Assembly (NCBI GenBank): GCA_934426285.1
Contig: CAKRYE010000005.1
Location: 1-58,481, forward strand
Direction: 5' to 3'
Source of the DNA: an uncultured Blautia sp.
GTDB taxonomy: Bacteria; Bacillota; Clostridia; Lachnospirales; Lachnospiraceae
DNA length: 58,481 bases
The notes beneath the pieces are model-generated. The model saw nothing but the letters and a program-made list of their open reading frames with translations, did not search any database and was not told where the DNA came from. Of this stretch, positions 27,193 through 36,443 are shown piece after piece; within the stretch, counting starts at the first letter, position 1, and each line of letters begins with the position of its first letter. A program made the position numbers and the translations under genes.

Positions 27193-28734
27193 TTATTTTT
27201 CAATCAGAAGGCTTTTTCCTGTCATCTCTGCTGGCTGTTCCATTCCCATAAGCTGGATCATTGTAGGAACAATATCTGCCAGGCATCCACCCTCGCGGAG
27301 AGTATATTTCGAATCTGCATTTACAAGAATAAATGGTACAGGGTTTGTAGTATGAGCAGTCCATGGTTCACCTGTCTCATAATCGATCAGCTGTTCTGCA
27401 TTACCATGATCCGCACAGATAAACATCTGTCCGTCAACTTCCTTCAGTGCTTCTACAGCTTTACCTACGCATTCATCTACAGTCTCAACAGCTTTGATCG
27501 CAGCTGCCTCCACACCTGTATGTCCGACCATATCCGGATTTGCAAAATTGATCACGATCACATCATATTTATCAGCTTTGATGGCCTCAACCAGTTTTTC
27601 GCATACCTGAGGAGCACTCATCTCAGGCTGAAGATCATAGGTTGCAACCTTCGGAGATTTCACAAGGATTCTGTCCTCACCTTTGTTTGGCTCTTCTACA
27701 CCACCGTTAAAGAAGAAGGTTACATGGGCATATTTCTCTGTCTCAGCGATACGAGCCTGAGTCATATCATGTGCTGCCAGATATTCTCCAAATGTGTTCT
27801 TCAGCTGAACCTTATGGAAAGCTACCAGCTTGTTCTGGATTGTATCATCATAATCTGTAAAGCATACAAAAGTTACATGAGGTCTTGTTTTTCTCTCAAA
27901 GCCTTTAAAATCATCATCACAGAATGCTCTTGTGATCTCACGGGCACGGTCAGGACGGAAATTAAAGAATACTACTGAATCTTTATCAGATACCACTGCA
28001 ACCGGTTTTCCCTCTTTTTCTATCACTGTAGGAAGAACAAACTCATCTGTCTTATCATTGTCATAAGAAGCCTGAACTGCCTCTGGTGCAGCAGCTCCCT
28101 TAACACCTTCTCCAGAAGTAAGAGCATTATATGCAAGCTCTACACGATCCCAGCGATTGTCACGATCCATTGCATAATAACGTCCGGACACAGTGGCAAT
28201 CTCGCCTACACCAATCTTCTTCATCTCAGCTTCCAGCTGTTCTACGAATTCCTTACCTGATGCAGGGGGTGTATCACGTCCATCCAGGAAGCAGTGTACA
28301 TAAACTTTGCTGACTCCCTCTCTTTTTGCCATCTCCAGAAGTCCATACAGATGTGTATTGTGGCTGTGTACACCACCATCAGAAAGCAGTCCCATAAAAT
28401 GAACTGCGGAATCATTTTCCCTTGCATTTTTCATTGCTGCCAGAAGAGCTTCATTTTTAAAGAAATCTCCATCCTGGATCTCTTTGGTGATTCTTGTAAG
28501 CTCCTGATATACAATACGGCCGGCACCCATATTCATGTGACCAACCTCAGAGTTACCCATCTGTCCGTCCGGAAGACCGACTGCCAGACCGGAAGCATTT
28601 CCTTTTACAAAAGGATACTCTGCCATCAGTTTGTCCATTACAGGTGTTTTCGCTTCATAAACAGCATTGCCTTCTTTCCTGTCATTTAATCCATAACCAT
28701 CAAGGATCATTAATACAGTTGGTTTTTTACTCAT
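27193..28734 (-). CDS. gpmI: 2,3-bisphosphoglycerate-independent phosphoglycerate mutase
   Basis: A 513-residue enzyme of glycolysis that interconverts 3- and 2-phosphoglycerate. The phosphorylated Ser62 lies in DGQMGNSEVGHMNMG; metal-binding motifs appear as LMILDGYG at the start, FCDGRDTPP-like (FLDGRDTPPASG) and ADHGNAEQ. Length is typical. AAAGGAG precedes the ATG. It is separate from the gap-pgk-tpiA cluster at 33-36 kb and flanked by its own promoter and terminator. Confidence 0.97.
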   Translation of the reverse strand: MSKKPTVLMILDGYGLNDRKEGNAVYEAKTPVMDKLMAEYPFVKGNASGLAVGLPDGQMGNSEVGHMNMGAGRIVYQELTRITKEIQDGDFFKNEALLAAMKNARENDSAVHFMGLLSDGGVHSHNTHLYGLLEMAKREGVSKVYVHCFLDGRDTPPASGKEFVEQLEAEMKKIGVGEIATVSGRYYAMDRDNRWDRVELAYNALTSGEGVKGAAAPEAVQASYDNDKTDEFVLPTVIEKEGKPVAVVSDKDSVVFFNFRPDRAREITRAFCDDDFKGFERKTRPHVTFVCFTDYDDTIQNKLVAFHKVQLKNTFGEYLAAHDMTQARIAETEKYAHVTFFFNGGVEEPNKGEDRILVKSPKVATYDLQPEMSAPQVCEKLVEAIKADKYDVIVINFANPDMVGHTGVEAAAIKAVETVDECVGKAVEALKEVDGQMFICADHGNAEQLIDYETGEPWTAHTTNPVPFILVNADSKYTLREGGCLADIVPTMIQLMGMEQPAEMTGKSLLIEK

Positions 28735-28827
28735 AATATTCTCCTTTATATTGTGACTTTGTAACTGTATCCCGCATTTTGACTCTGTAGGGTATACAGT
28801 CTATATCTCTTTCATGTTTCCTACTAT

Positions 28828-28855
28828 ATAGTATCAAAAATAGAAAATTTTTCAA
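28828..28855 (-). promoter_or_regulatory. Candidate promoter of gpmI
   Basis: On the minus strand TTGAAA (28850-28855), 16-nt spacer, TACTAT (28828-28833), about 95 bp before the gpmI start. Confidence 0.55.
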
Positions 28856-28893
28856 TTCTTTTCTTTATAAAATCTTTCCCGGATTTTTTCACA

Positions 28894-30189
28894 TTATTTA
28901 CCATACACCCGGATAATCGTGGAAATTTTACGGACAGAATCTCTGTTCCGAATTTCTTCTATAGCAGTACGGAAATCGCCTTCTCTTACCTTTTCCGTAA
29001 TCACAACAACCTCTGCGCATCCCTCAACTTTGGTATCTTTCTGGATGATCTGGGCTACACTGACCTGATATTTTGCAAAAATTGCTGTCATTTCCGCCAG
29101 CACACCGCAGCGATCCTCTACCTTCAGGCGAAGGAAATAGCGGTTATGGGTATCCTCCATCTTCTTCACCGGAATCTGCTTGTAGCAGGTACAGCCAATC
29201 CGGCCACTGCAGCCTGCCAGTATGTTACGCACAACATCAAAAACATCTCCCACAACAGCACTGGCTGTAGGAAGCTCTCCCGCTCCCCGTCCAAAGAACA
29301 TGGCATCCTCTACTGCATCTCCGTGTACAAATACCGCATTATAGGAATCATTTACTGTAGCAAGAGGATGAGTGCTTGGAATCAGCATTGGGCAGACATA
29401 TGCTTCAATACCATCTTCCGTATTTCTGGCAACTCCTAAAAGCTTAATAGCCCTGCCCATTTCTTTTGCATAATGGATATCCTTGGATGTGATCTTTGCA
29501 ATTCCCTCTGTGTAAACATCATTAAACACTACTCTGGAATTAAACGCTACAGAAGCAAGAATAGCAACCTTACGTCCGGCATCCAGTCCCTCAATGTCAG
29601 CAGTGGGATCTGCCTCCGCATATCCCAGCTCTGTAGCCAGAGCAAGAGCATCCTTAAACTCCATCCCTTCCTGAGACATCTTGGTCAGGATAAAGTTTGT
29701 CGTGCCATTTACAATTCCCATAACCTCAGTCATATGGTTTCCTGCAAGACACTGTTTCAGCGGACGGATGATAGGAATTCCTCCGGCAACTGCCGCTTCA
29801 AACAGAAAATCAACTTTCTGCGCATGTGCAGCATCCAGAAGTTCATGTCCATGGACGGCAATCAGATCTTTATTGGCAGTTACCACATGCTTTCCTGCAT
29901 TTAATGCCTGAAGAATATATTCTCTGGCAGGATTGATCCCGCCGATCAGTTCTATTACGATTTCAATTTCCGGATCCTCTAAAATACTTTCCCAGCTGTT
30001 GGTGAGTACGGAAGGATCCGACACCTTTGCAGCAGCTTTCTCTACATTTCTGACAAGAATTCTGGTGATTTCTACCTTACAGCCGACTTTGGCTGACATT
30101 TCCTCTTCCTGGCTTTTCAGTACCTTGTACACACCGGTTCCTACTGTTCCCAGTCCCAACAGTGCGGCTTTGATGACTCTATCACTCAT
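28894..30189 (-). CDS. hom: Homoserine dehydrogenase
   Basis: A 431-residue enzyme reducing aspartate semialdehyde to homoserine for threonine and methionine synthesis. It has the dinucleotide-binding GLGTVGTGVYKVL motif at the N-terminus, catalytic-domain segments FEAAVAGGIPIIRPLKQCL and GLDAGRKVAILA, and a C-terminal ACT domain (~350-431; FLRLKVEDRCGVLAEMTAIF), consistent with amino-acid feedback. GGGGAA precedes the ATG. No other threonine pathway genes are adjacent. Confidence 0.96.
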   Translation of the reverse strand: MSDRVIKAALLGLGTVGTGVYKVLKSQEEEMSAKVGCKVEITRILVRNVEKAAAKVSDPSVLTNSWESILEDPEIEIVIELIGGINPAREYILQALNAGKHVVTANKDLIAVHGHELLDAAHAQKVDFLFEAAVAGGIPIIRPLKQCLAGNHMTEVMGIVNGTTNFILTKMSQEGMEFKDALALATELGYAEADPTADIEGLDAGRKVAILASVAFNSRVVFNDVYTEGIAKITSKDIHYAKEMGRAIKLLGVARNTEDGIEAYVCPMLIPSTHPLATVNDSYNAVFVHGDAVEDAMFFGRGAGELPTASAVVGDVFDVVRNILAGCSGRIGCTCYKQIPVKKMEDTHNRYFLRLKVEDRCGVLAEMTAIFAKYQVSVAQIIQKDTKVEGCAEVVVITEKVREGDFRTAIEEIRNRDSVRKISTIIRVYGK

Positions 30190-30233
30190 TTTCCGGAGTT
30201 CCCCTTTCTGCCTGTATCTTCTTTCATTTTTTT

Positions 30234-30256
30234 AACGGATATTCTCAATCCGCTTT
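30234..30256. repeat. Partial copy of the REP-like repeat
   Basis: CGGATATTC followed by CAATCCGCTT matches hairpin 1 of copies at 5075, 21066 and 44555; the second hairpin is missing. It lies upstream of hom. Confidence 0.55.
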
Positions 30257-30321
30257 GATTAAGTAAAGCTGTTTTTTATAGTAGGGCAGAATCCGTCATT
30301 TGTCAAGTTCGTCTGTGTTTT

Positions 30322-30552
30322 TCAGCAATTTATCTGTGCCTCCAGTTCCCGGAGTTTTTTCTCCTGCCACCTGATATACAGTCCTCCCCCCACAAGCAGT
30401 CCTGTCAGGCATAACACACCCCCCACTGCCAGACCGATATATTGCATCCTCTCTTTCTTCTGAGCCGGTGCGCCAGCGATCAGACACCGAAGCATGCATC
30501 CGTCAAAAAGCGCCGTAATTCCTGCTGTCATTACATATTTCCATTTGTTCAT
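30322..30552 (-). CDS. Small membrane protein of unknown function
   Basis: A 76-residue frame with an excellent RBS (GGAGAGG five nt before ATG). It shows a weak first hydrophobic stretch (YVMTAGITALFDGCMLRCLIA), a strong membrane helix (YIGLAVGGVLCLTGLLVGGGLYI) and a charged tail. It resembles no family I can name. It is divergent from the small XRE regulator across ~100 bp that contains a palindrome, suggesting joint control. Confidence 0.55.
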   Translation of the reverse strand: MNKWKYVMTAGITALFDGCMLRCLIAGAPAQKKERMQYIGLAVGGVLCLTGLLVGGGLYIRWQEKKLRELEAQINC

Positions 30553-30569
30553 GAATGCCTCTCCTTCCC

Positions 30570-30593
30570 ATAGTGTCCTTATAAAGACACTAT
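30570..30593. promoter_or_regulatory. Palindromic operator candidate
   Basis: ATAGTGTC (30570-30577) and GACACTAT (30586-30593) form a perfect inverted repeat with an 8-bp spacer. It lies between the divergent small membrane protein and XRE genes, just downstream of the minus-strand -10 box, where a bound repressor would block transcription. Confidence 0.5.
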
Positions 30594-30603
30594 TCTATCT
30601 CTT

Positions 30604-30632
30604 ATTTTACCGTGATAATAAGACTATATCAA
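30604..30632 (-). promoter_or_regulatory. Candidate promoter of the small membrane protein gene
   Basis: Minus strand TTGATA (30627-30632), 17-nt spacer, TAAAAT (30604-30609). It overlaps the 5' region of the divergent XRE gene. Confidence 0.5.
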
Positions 30633-30656
30633 GAACAAAACGGACGGTTTATACAA

Positions 30657-30890
30657 ATGATAAGTTATGACAGATTTTGGGAGACGCTAAAAAAGCGGGG
30701 ACTGACCCAGTATGACCTGTATACCACCTACGGTATACATCGTTCACTTCTGGACAGGCTCCGCCATAATCAGAATATCGAAATCCTTACCCTGGATCAT
30801 CTGTGTGCCATTCTCGATTGTAATTTCAGTGACATCGTAGAGCACCTTCCAGATGATGATGAAAAAAATAAAACCTATTACACTCTCTGA
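30657..30890 (+). CDS. Small XRE/Cro-family regulator (HTH_26 type)
   Basis: About 77 residues, essentially one helix-turn-helix domain: ISYDRFWETLKKRGLTQYDL, then IHRSLLDRLRHNQN and LTLDHLCAILDCNFSDIVEH, the layout of compact Cro/CI-like regulators such as YozG. A GTG at 30612 could extend it, but the family begins at M-ISYDRFW, so 30657 is chosen although its RBS is weak. It is divergent from a small membrane protein with a palindrome between them. Confidence 0.82.
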   Translation: MISYDRFWETLKKRGLTQYDLYTTYGIHRSLLDRLRHNQNIEILTLDHLCAILDCNFSDIVEHLPDDDEKNKTYYTL

Positions 30891-30932
30891 TGGATTTCTT
30901 TTTTATATTATTACTGTTGTATAGAAAATTTG

Positions 30933-31439
30933 TTATTCATAAGAACATTTTGTACTTTCCTCTGTTTTTGTTTTCTGAAATGCCATCCATCCGTTTTTTC
31001 CCTGCATTTCAAAAGTTCCGCAATAACTGAACCCACATTTTTTCAAAAGTCTCTGCATAGGATAATTATCCTTATAAGTATCTATCCTCACATTCGGAAA
31101 CTGTTGGTATGCCCAGTTCAGGCAAAAGGCTGCTGCCCCCTTTACAATTCCTGTGGAGGCAATTCTGTGAACCACTGCATAAGGACTTTCATTCAGCCAT
31201 TTTCCCTCAATGTTGCTATAGCATTCCTCGTTTTCAACTGCATAATAAAAAACGCAGGCCAGCTGGTCTCCTTCCATGCATAAATAGGTTTTATCCAGCG
31301 TTTTTTCTACCAGTTCCCGAGGTGGGTAGGATTCTCCCCACTGATCTTCATTATTATGGATTCTCATAAACTTTCTGGCATTATTGTAAACATCCAGCAC
31401 TTTTTCCAGATCTGCCGAAGTTGCTTTTTGTATTCTCAT
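30933..31439 (-). CDS. GNAT-family N-acetyltransferase
   Basis: A 168-residue acetyl-CoA-dependent transferase: MRIQKATSADLEKVLDVYNN start, HRIASTGIVKGAAAFCLNWA in the acetyl-CoA region, and the C-terminal NYPMQRLLKKCGFSYCGTF motif. The substrate is unknown. It begins 5 nt after the rlmD stop with AGGA just upstream, so it is translated from the rlmD message. Confidence 0.9.
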   Translation of the reverse strand: MRIQKATSADLEKVLDVYNNARKFMRIHNNEDQWGESYPPRELVEKTLDKTYLCMEGDQLACVFYYAVENEECYSNIEGKWLNESPYAVVHRIASTGIVKGAAAFCLNWAYQQFPNVRIDTYKDNYPMQRLLKKCGFSYCGTFEMQGKNGWMAFQKTKTEESTKCSYE

Positions 31440-31444
31440 CTTTT

Positions 31445-32632
31445 CTATCTAGTCCTTTCTGCAAATTGCTTTGTAAGAAGGCAAACGACTTCACAATGTT
31501 CTGTGAAGCTGAACATGTCTACTGGCTGTATTTTCCGAGTCACATATCCATGCTTTGTGAGAAATTCCAGATCCCTGGCCAAAGTATCCGGTCCACATGA
31601 AATATAAACGATCCTGGAAGGTCCCAGTTTTACCATAGAGGACAGGAATTTTTCTGTACTGCCGGTACGGGGTGGATCCATAAATACCACATCTGCCTTT
31701 TCCCCCTCTGACACCATTCCTTCCATAAATTCTCCTGCATCTCCCTGATAGAATCTGGCATTTGTAATTTTATTTTCCCTGGCATTTACGATTGCATCCC
31801 GAACAGCATTTTTATTCAGCTCTATGCCAATTACTTCCCTGGCTTTTCCTGCTGCCACCAGGCCAATGGTTCCAATCCCGCAATATGCATCGATGACCCG
31901 TTCTTTTCTGCCCAGACCAGCATATTCAATAGCTGTTTTATAAAGCAGTTCTGTCTGCACAGGATTTACCTGATAAAAGGATTGTGGTGAAATGCGGAAA
32001 GTACAACCGCAAAGCCTGTCTCTGATAAAGCCTTTTCCATAGAGCACGATATCACGTTCGCCCAGAACCATGCTGGTTTTTTTATCATTTACATTCAGAA
32101 CTACTGTAGATATCTGTGGAAATTTCTTGCGCAGAGCCTTTACAAAATTATTCTTGGATGGAAAAATCGGAGAGGCCACAACCAGAACCACCATAATTTC
32201 ATCTGTTGAAAACCCTCTCCTGACCAACACATGGCGAAGCAGCCCATATCCTGTGTCTTCATCGTAGGTTTTGATTCTGAAAGATTTCAGCATATCCCTG
32301 ATCACCCGGATAATTTCCTGGCTGATTTTATCTTCAATCATGCACTCCTCAACAGGAACCACTCTGTGTGTTCCTGCCTCATAGGTTCCGCAGATTATAT
32401 TTCCTTTTTTATCTCTGTCAAATACAGCATGTACTTTATTCCTGTAATAAAAGGGGTTCTCCATTCCAATAATCGGTTTCACATTGCCATATTTCTTCAA
32501 AAGCTTATTCATATTTTTCTGTTTGATTTTGATCTGCTCTGTATAAGAGACTCCCTGATACTGACAACCGCCACATTTTTTCCATACCTTGCATTTCTCA
32601 GGTAACTGTGGTTTTTCTCTCTTTTCTTCCAT
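31445..32632 (-). CDS. rlmD: 23S rRNA (uracil-5-)-methyltransferase, RlmD/RumA family
   Basis: A 395-residue SAM-dependent RNA methyltransferase. An iron-sulfur site is suggested by CKVWKKCGGC (Cys14, Cys20, Cys23) and CMIEDK further on. The SAM fold follows (VIDAYCGIGTIGL), then FMDPPRTG and the catalytic cysteine in YISCGPDTLARDL. It lacks the N-terminal TRAM domain found in longer relatives, common in Clostridia. Target specificity (U1939 or another uridine) is not resolvable by eye. Confidence 0.88.
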   Translation of the reverse strand: MEEKREKPQLPEKCKVWKKCGGCQYQGVSYTEQIKIKQKNMNKLLKKYGNVKPIIGMENPFYYRNKVHAVFDRDKKGNIICGTYEAGTHRVVPVEECMIEDKISQEIIRVIRDMLKSFRIKTYDEDTGYGLLRHVLVRRGFSTDEIMVVLVVASPIFPSKNNFVKALRKKFPQISTVVLNVNDKKTSMVLGERDIVLYGKGFIRDRLCGCTFRISPQSFYQVNPVQTELLYKTAIEYAGLGRKERVIDAYCGIGTIGLVAAGKAREVIGIELNKNAVRDAIVNARENKITNARFYQGDAGEFMEGMVSEGEKADVVFMDPPRTGSTEKFLSSMVKLGPSRIVYISCGPDTLARDLEFLTKHGYVTRKIQPVDMFSFTEHCEVVCLLTKQFAERTR

Positions 32633-33113
32633 TTATAACAACCTTTCCTATTTGCAGTAAGGCGGATCCAAGCGGATATTCGCCTATAATCTCTGCACCA
32701 TTATAGCAAGTCCTTCAAACATTGGCAATCCACATTCTCGCTATTTTCAAGGTGTTTTCCAGGCATCAAAGTCGAATATTGTATATTTTTGTCGAAATGT
32801 TTTTGGAAGAATTATGTTGTAATCCGTAGACCAATGTAGAAAGATATGTTATACTTTGTACATACCAAAGAGAAATATCAACAGTGCAAAGGATAAACAG
32901 CTCAAATTACAAATGACAGCAACTCACCAGTACAAAGGATAAAATTTTCAGAAATCTGAATATTGCAGAACTACAGATACAACTTTCAAAATACTAATGA
33001 TAAAACTTAAGGCTTCCGGCATAATAACCGGAAGCCTTTTTCTGTCATTTTTTATCTCAAAAATGTATCAGTATATTATTTCTCGTTTGGACACATTAGC
33101 TAAATCTAGCTAT
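32633..33113. other. 481-bp gap without a protein-coding gene
   Basis: It holds a degenerate REP-like fragment (GCGGATATTCGCC, ~32672-32684), a plus-strand promoter-like pair (TAGACC at 32827-32832, 17-nt spacer, TATACT at 32850-32855), a degenerate direct repeat (AGTGCAAAGGATAAA near 32890 and AGTACAAAGGATAAA near 32930), and the terminator at 33009-33042. A transcript of ~180 nt between promoter and terminator is conceivable; no good reading frame with an RBS is seen in it. Confidence 0.4.
33009..33042. terminator. Terminator downstream of tpiA
   Basis: AAGGCTTCCGG (33009-33019) pairs with CCGGAAGCCTT (33028-33038), with a T-run on the plus strand and a shorter one on the minus strand. It lies 70 bp past the tpiA stop and may also end a plus-strand transcript. 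Confidence 0.8.
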
Positions 33114-33863
33114 TTATTTGTAATTTACGATCTTTCCGAAATCAGCTTTCAGAGAAGCGCCGCCTACAAGGCCACCATCAATATCGTTCTGTACAAATAA
33201 GTCAGGTGCTGTTGCAGGATTTACAGATCCGCCATACTGGATGCGGATTGCTTCTGCTGTTGCTTCATCATAGATTTCAGCGATGCATGCACGGATACCG
33301 GCGCATACTTCCTGAGCCTGCTCAGTTGTAGCTGTTTTGCCTGTTCCGATTGCCCAGATTGGCTCATATGCGATAACTGCTGTCTTAGCCTGATCTGCTG
33401 TAACACCCTGGAATCCAACTTTAACCTGCTGACGGATGAAATCCATTGTCACGCCCTGTTCTCTCTGAGTAAGAGTTTCGCCACAGCACATGATAGGTGT
33501 AATTCCATGTTCGAAAGCTTTGAGGACTTTCTTGTTAACATCTTCGTTTGTTTCTCCGAAGTATTCTCTTCTTTCGGAATGTCCGAGAACAACATATTTA
33601 ACACCAGCGTCTACCAGCATGTTCGGAGAGATTTCTCCTGTATATGCACCTTTCTCTTCAAAGTACATATTCTCTGCACCAACCTGGATGTTTGTTCCTT
33701 TAGCAGCTTCTACAACCGGAATAATATCGATTGCAGGTACGCAAAATACTACATCAACTTCTTCATTAGCTACTAATGGTTTTAATGTTTCTACTAATTT
33801 GACTGCCTCGCTTGGTGTCATGTTCATTTTCCAGTTACCAGCGATAATTTTCTTTCTTGCCAT
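33114..33863 (-). CDS. tpiA: Triosephosphate isomerase
   Basis: A 249-residue TIM-barrel enzyme interconverting dihydroxyacetone phosphate and glyceraldehyde-3-phosphate. It shows GNWKMN (catalytic Lys12), [11 protein letters not shown] (catalytic His) and the loop [15 protein letters not shown] (catalytic Glu). AAGGAG precedes the ATG. It is the last gene of the gap-pgk-tpiA cluster, 33 bp after pgk. Confidence 0.98.
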   Translation of the reverse strand: MARKKIIAGNWKMNMTPSEAVKLVETLKPLVANEEVDVVFCVPAIDIIPVVEAAKGTNIQVGAENMYFEEKGAYTGEISPNMLVDAGVKYVVLGHSERREYFGETNEDVNKKVLKAFEHGITPIMCCGETLTQREQGVTMDFIRQQVKVGFQGVTADQAKTAVIAYEPIWAIGTGKTATTEQAQEVCAGIRACIAEIYDEATAEAIRIQYGGSVNPATAPDLFVQNDIDGGLVGGASLKADFGKIVNYK

Positions 33864-33896
33864 GATAATTTATCTCCTTAATTAAACGTTCAATGT

Positions 33897-35090
33897 TTAT
33901 TTATCATTTGCTGCTGCAACACCAGGAAGTTCTTTTCCTTCCAGGAATTCAAGAGATGCACCGCCACCTGTGGAGATGTGTGTCATCTTATCGCCATAGC
34001 CAAGGATATTAACAGCAGCTGCTGAATCACCACCACCGATGATAGTTGTAGCATCTGTATCAGCAAGTGCTTTGGCAACAGCTTCTGTACCATGAGCAAA
34101 ATTCGGCATTTCGAAGCAGCCCATCGGTCCGTTCCAAACAACTGTCTTAGCATCTTTTACAGCGTCAGCAAAAATTTTCTCTGTTTCCGGTCCGATGTCC
34201 ATTCCTTCCCATCCATCCGGAATCTCTCCACGTTTAACAACCTGGATATTACAGTCATTAGAGAAGTTATCACCGATTCTGTTATCTACAGGAAGAAGAA
34301 GTTTTACACCTTTTTCTTCTGCTTTCTTCATCATATCTAATGCATACTGAAGATAATCATCCTCACAAAGGGATGTTCCGATATGTCCGCCCATAGCTTT
34401 GGAGAATGTATAAGACATACCACCACCGATGATAAGTGTATCTACTTTATCAAGAAGGTTATTGATTACAGAAATCTTGCTGGAAACCTTAGCTCCGCCA
34501 AGGATGGCAACAAATGGTCTCTCAGGATTGTTCACTGCATTTCCAAGGAAATCGATTTCCTTCTGCATTAAGTAACCAACAACTGCTGTATCAACATATT
34601 TGGTTACACCAACATTAGAGCAGTGTGCTCTGTGAGCTGTACCAAATGCATCATTAACAAATACATCACAAAGAGAAGCAAGTTCTTTGCTGAATTCGTC
34701 TCCGTTCTTTGTTTCTTCTGCGCGATAACGTGTATTCTCAAGTAAGATAACGTCTCCGTCTTTCATCTCAGCTACTGCTGCTTTTGCGTTAGGTCCTACT
34801 ACTTCAGGATCTGCTGCAAATTTAACTTCCTGTCCTAATAATTCAGAAAGGCGTACTGCAACCGGTGCAAGAGATAATTCTGGTTTCGGTTCTCCCTTCG
34901 GTTTTCCAAGATGAGAGCAGAGAATAACCTTTCCGCCATCAGCGATCAGTTTCTTGATTGTAGGAAGAGCTGCAACCAGACGGTTCTCATCTGTAATCTT
35001 TCCATCCTGAAGCGGAACGTTGAAGTCACATCTTACAAGAACTTTTTTACCTTTTACGTTGATATCATCAACAGATTTTTTATTCAGCAT
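33897..35090 (-). CDS. pgk: Phosphoglycerate kinase
   Basis: A 397-residue monomeric two-domain kinase producing ATP from 1,3-bisphosphoglycerate. Segments: [11 protein letters not shown] (substrate-binding), [24 protein letters not shown] (hinge/nucleotide side), and [12 protein letters not shown] near the C-terminus. AAGGAGG precedes the ATG. It is preceded by gap with a terminator between them, so part of its transcription may be independent. Confidence 0.98.
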   Translation of the reverse strand: MLNKKSVDDINVKGKKVLVRCDFNVPLQDGKITDENRLVAALPTIKKLIADGGKVILCSHLGKPKGEPKPELSLAPVAVRLSELLGQEVKFAADPEVVGPNAKAAVAEMKDGDVILLENTRYRAEETKNGDEFSKELASLCDVFVNDAFGTAHRAHCSNVGVTKYVDTAVVGYLMQKEIDFLGNAVNNPERPFVAILGGAKVSSKISVINNLLDKVDTLIIGGGMSYTFSKAMGGHIGTSLCEDDYLQYALDMMKKAEEKGVKLLLPVDNRIGDNFSNDCNIQVVKRGEIPDGWEGMDIGPETEKIFADAVKDAKTVVWNGPMGCFEMPNFAHGTEAVAKALADTDATTIIGGGDSAAAVNILGYGDKMTHISTGGGASLEFLEGKELPGVAAANDK

Positions 35091-35132
35091 TTGTGGTGCC
35101 TCCTTAATAATATTCTTTAACTGTTATAACGC

Positions 35133-35165
35133 GAAAAAGGTCCGGTCCTAATCAGACCGGACCCT
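35133..35165 (-). terminator. Terminator between gap and pgk
   Basis: GGTCCGGTC (35139-35147) pairs with GACCGGACC (35155-35163), followed by TTTTT on the minus strand. It would yield abundant monocistronic gap mRNA with read-through into pgk-tpiA. Confidence 0.82.
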
Positions 35166-35199
35166 TCGTTGGAGTCTATTCCTTTACACTTACTGAAAA

Positions 35200-36219
35200 T
35201 TAAGCGTTCAGTAATTTACCAAAATGTTTGATTGTACGAACCATCTGGCTTGTGTAAGAGTTCTCATTGTCATACCAGGAAACTACCTGTACTTCTGTTG
35301 TGCCATTCTCAAGTGGAAGAACCATTGTCTGAGTAGCATCGAACAGAGAACCAAATCTCATACCAACGATATCGCTGGAAACGATCTCATCTTCGTTGTA
35401 TCCGAAGGACTCGTTAGAAGCTGCTTTCATAGCTGCGTTGATCTGCTCTTTTGTTACATTTCCTTCAACAACTGCTGTAAGGATTGTAGTAGAACCTGTT
35501 GGGGTTGGAACACGCTGTGCGGAACCGATAAGTTTTCCGTTCAGTTCTGGGATAACAAGACCGATTGCTTTAGCAGCACCTGTGCTGTTCGGAACGATGT
35601 TAACTGCAGCTGCACGAGATCTTCTCAGATCGCCTTTTCTCTGCGGTCCGTCAAGTGTCATCTGATCGCCTGTGTAAGCGTGGATTGTGCACATGATACC
35701 GGATTTGATTGCAGCAAGGTCATTAAGTGCTTTAGCCATTGGAGCTAAGCAGTTTGTTGTACAGGAAGCTGCGGAAATGATGTGATCCTCTTTTGTAAGA
35801 GTCTCATGGTTTACATTGTAAACGATTGTCTTAAGGTCGTTTCCAGCCGGAGCGGAAATGATAACGTGTTTAGCACCTGCATCGATATGAGCCTGAGCTT
35901 TGTCTTTGGATGTATAGAATCCTGTACACTCAAGAACTACGTCTACACCGATTTCTCCCCATGGAAGTTCAGCAGCGTTAGCTTTTGCGTAAATTTTGAT
36001 TTCTTTTCCGTCAACTGTGATGGAATCTTCTCCTGCTGTTACTGTATCTGCAAGAGCATATTTTCCCTGTGTTGAATCATATTTTAATAAGTGAGCAAGC
36101 ATTTTAGGAGATGTTAAATCGTTGATTGCTACGATTTCAAATCCTTCTGCTCCAAACATCTGACGGAATGCAAGACGTCCGATACGTCCAAAACCATTGA
36201 TTGCAACTTTTACTGCCAT
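35200..36219 (-). CDS. gap: Glyceraldehyde-3-phosphate dehydrogenase
   Basis: A 339-residue glycolytic enzyme. It has an NAD-binding start ([16 protein letters not shown], Asp34 favouring NAD), the active cysteine Cys153 in [12 protein letters not shown], and the C-terminal [14 protein letters not shown]. The frame extends upstream to 36318, but AGGAGG directly precedes ATG 36219 and the family starts there. It is the first gene of the gap-pgk-tpiA cluster. Confidence 0.98.
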   Translation of the reverse strand: MAVKVAINGFGRIGRLAFRQMFGAEGFEIVAINDLTSPKMLAHLLKYDSTQGKYALADTVTAGEDSITVDGKEIKIYAKANAAELPWGEIGVDVVLECTGFYTSKDKAQAHIDAGAKHVIISAPAGNDLKTIVYNVNHETLTKEDHIISAASCTTNCLAPMAKALNDLAAIKSGIMCTIHAYTGDQMTLDGPQRKGDLRRSRAAAVNIVPNSTGAAKAIGLVIPELNGKLIGSAQRVPTPTGSTTILTAVVEGNVTKEQINAAMKAASNESFGYNEDEIVSSDIVGMRFGSLFDATQTMVLPLENGTTEVQVVSWYDNENSYTSQMVRTIKHFGKLLNA

Positions 36220-36297
36220 GATAAAATTCCTCCTATGAATTAAGTGGTTAATCATAATAATTCTTTTGTTTGTTAAAGAATCATCAACCTGTATTGT

Positions 36298-36326
36298 ATT
36301 GTACATAATTCCAAACAAAAATTCAA
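36298..36326 (-). promoter_or_regulatory. gap: Sigma-A promoter of gap
   Basis: Minus strand TTGAAT (36321-36326), 17-nt spacer, TACAAT (36298-36303), leaving a ~70-nt leader before the gap RBS. Confidence 0.7.
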
Positions 36327-36443
36327 GGGGATTTTATAAAAAACAATTAAAAATAAGTAAAAATTCCCAGGACCTATGTTATACTGAATAATATTTTAAT
36401 ATACTATGGTAGATTTTCTCTACTGTTTAACAGGAGGTATAGC

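Noticed and set aside
32997..33200. 67-codon plus-strand frame over the tpiA 3' end
   Set aside because: It is mostly antisense to tpiA and spans the tpiA terminator; no RBS or protein-like composition.
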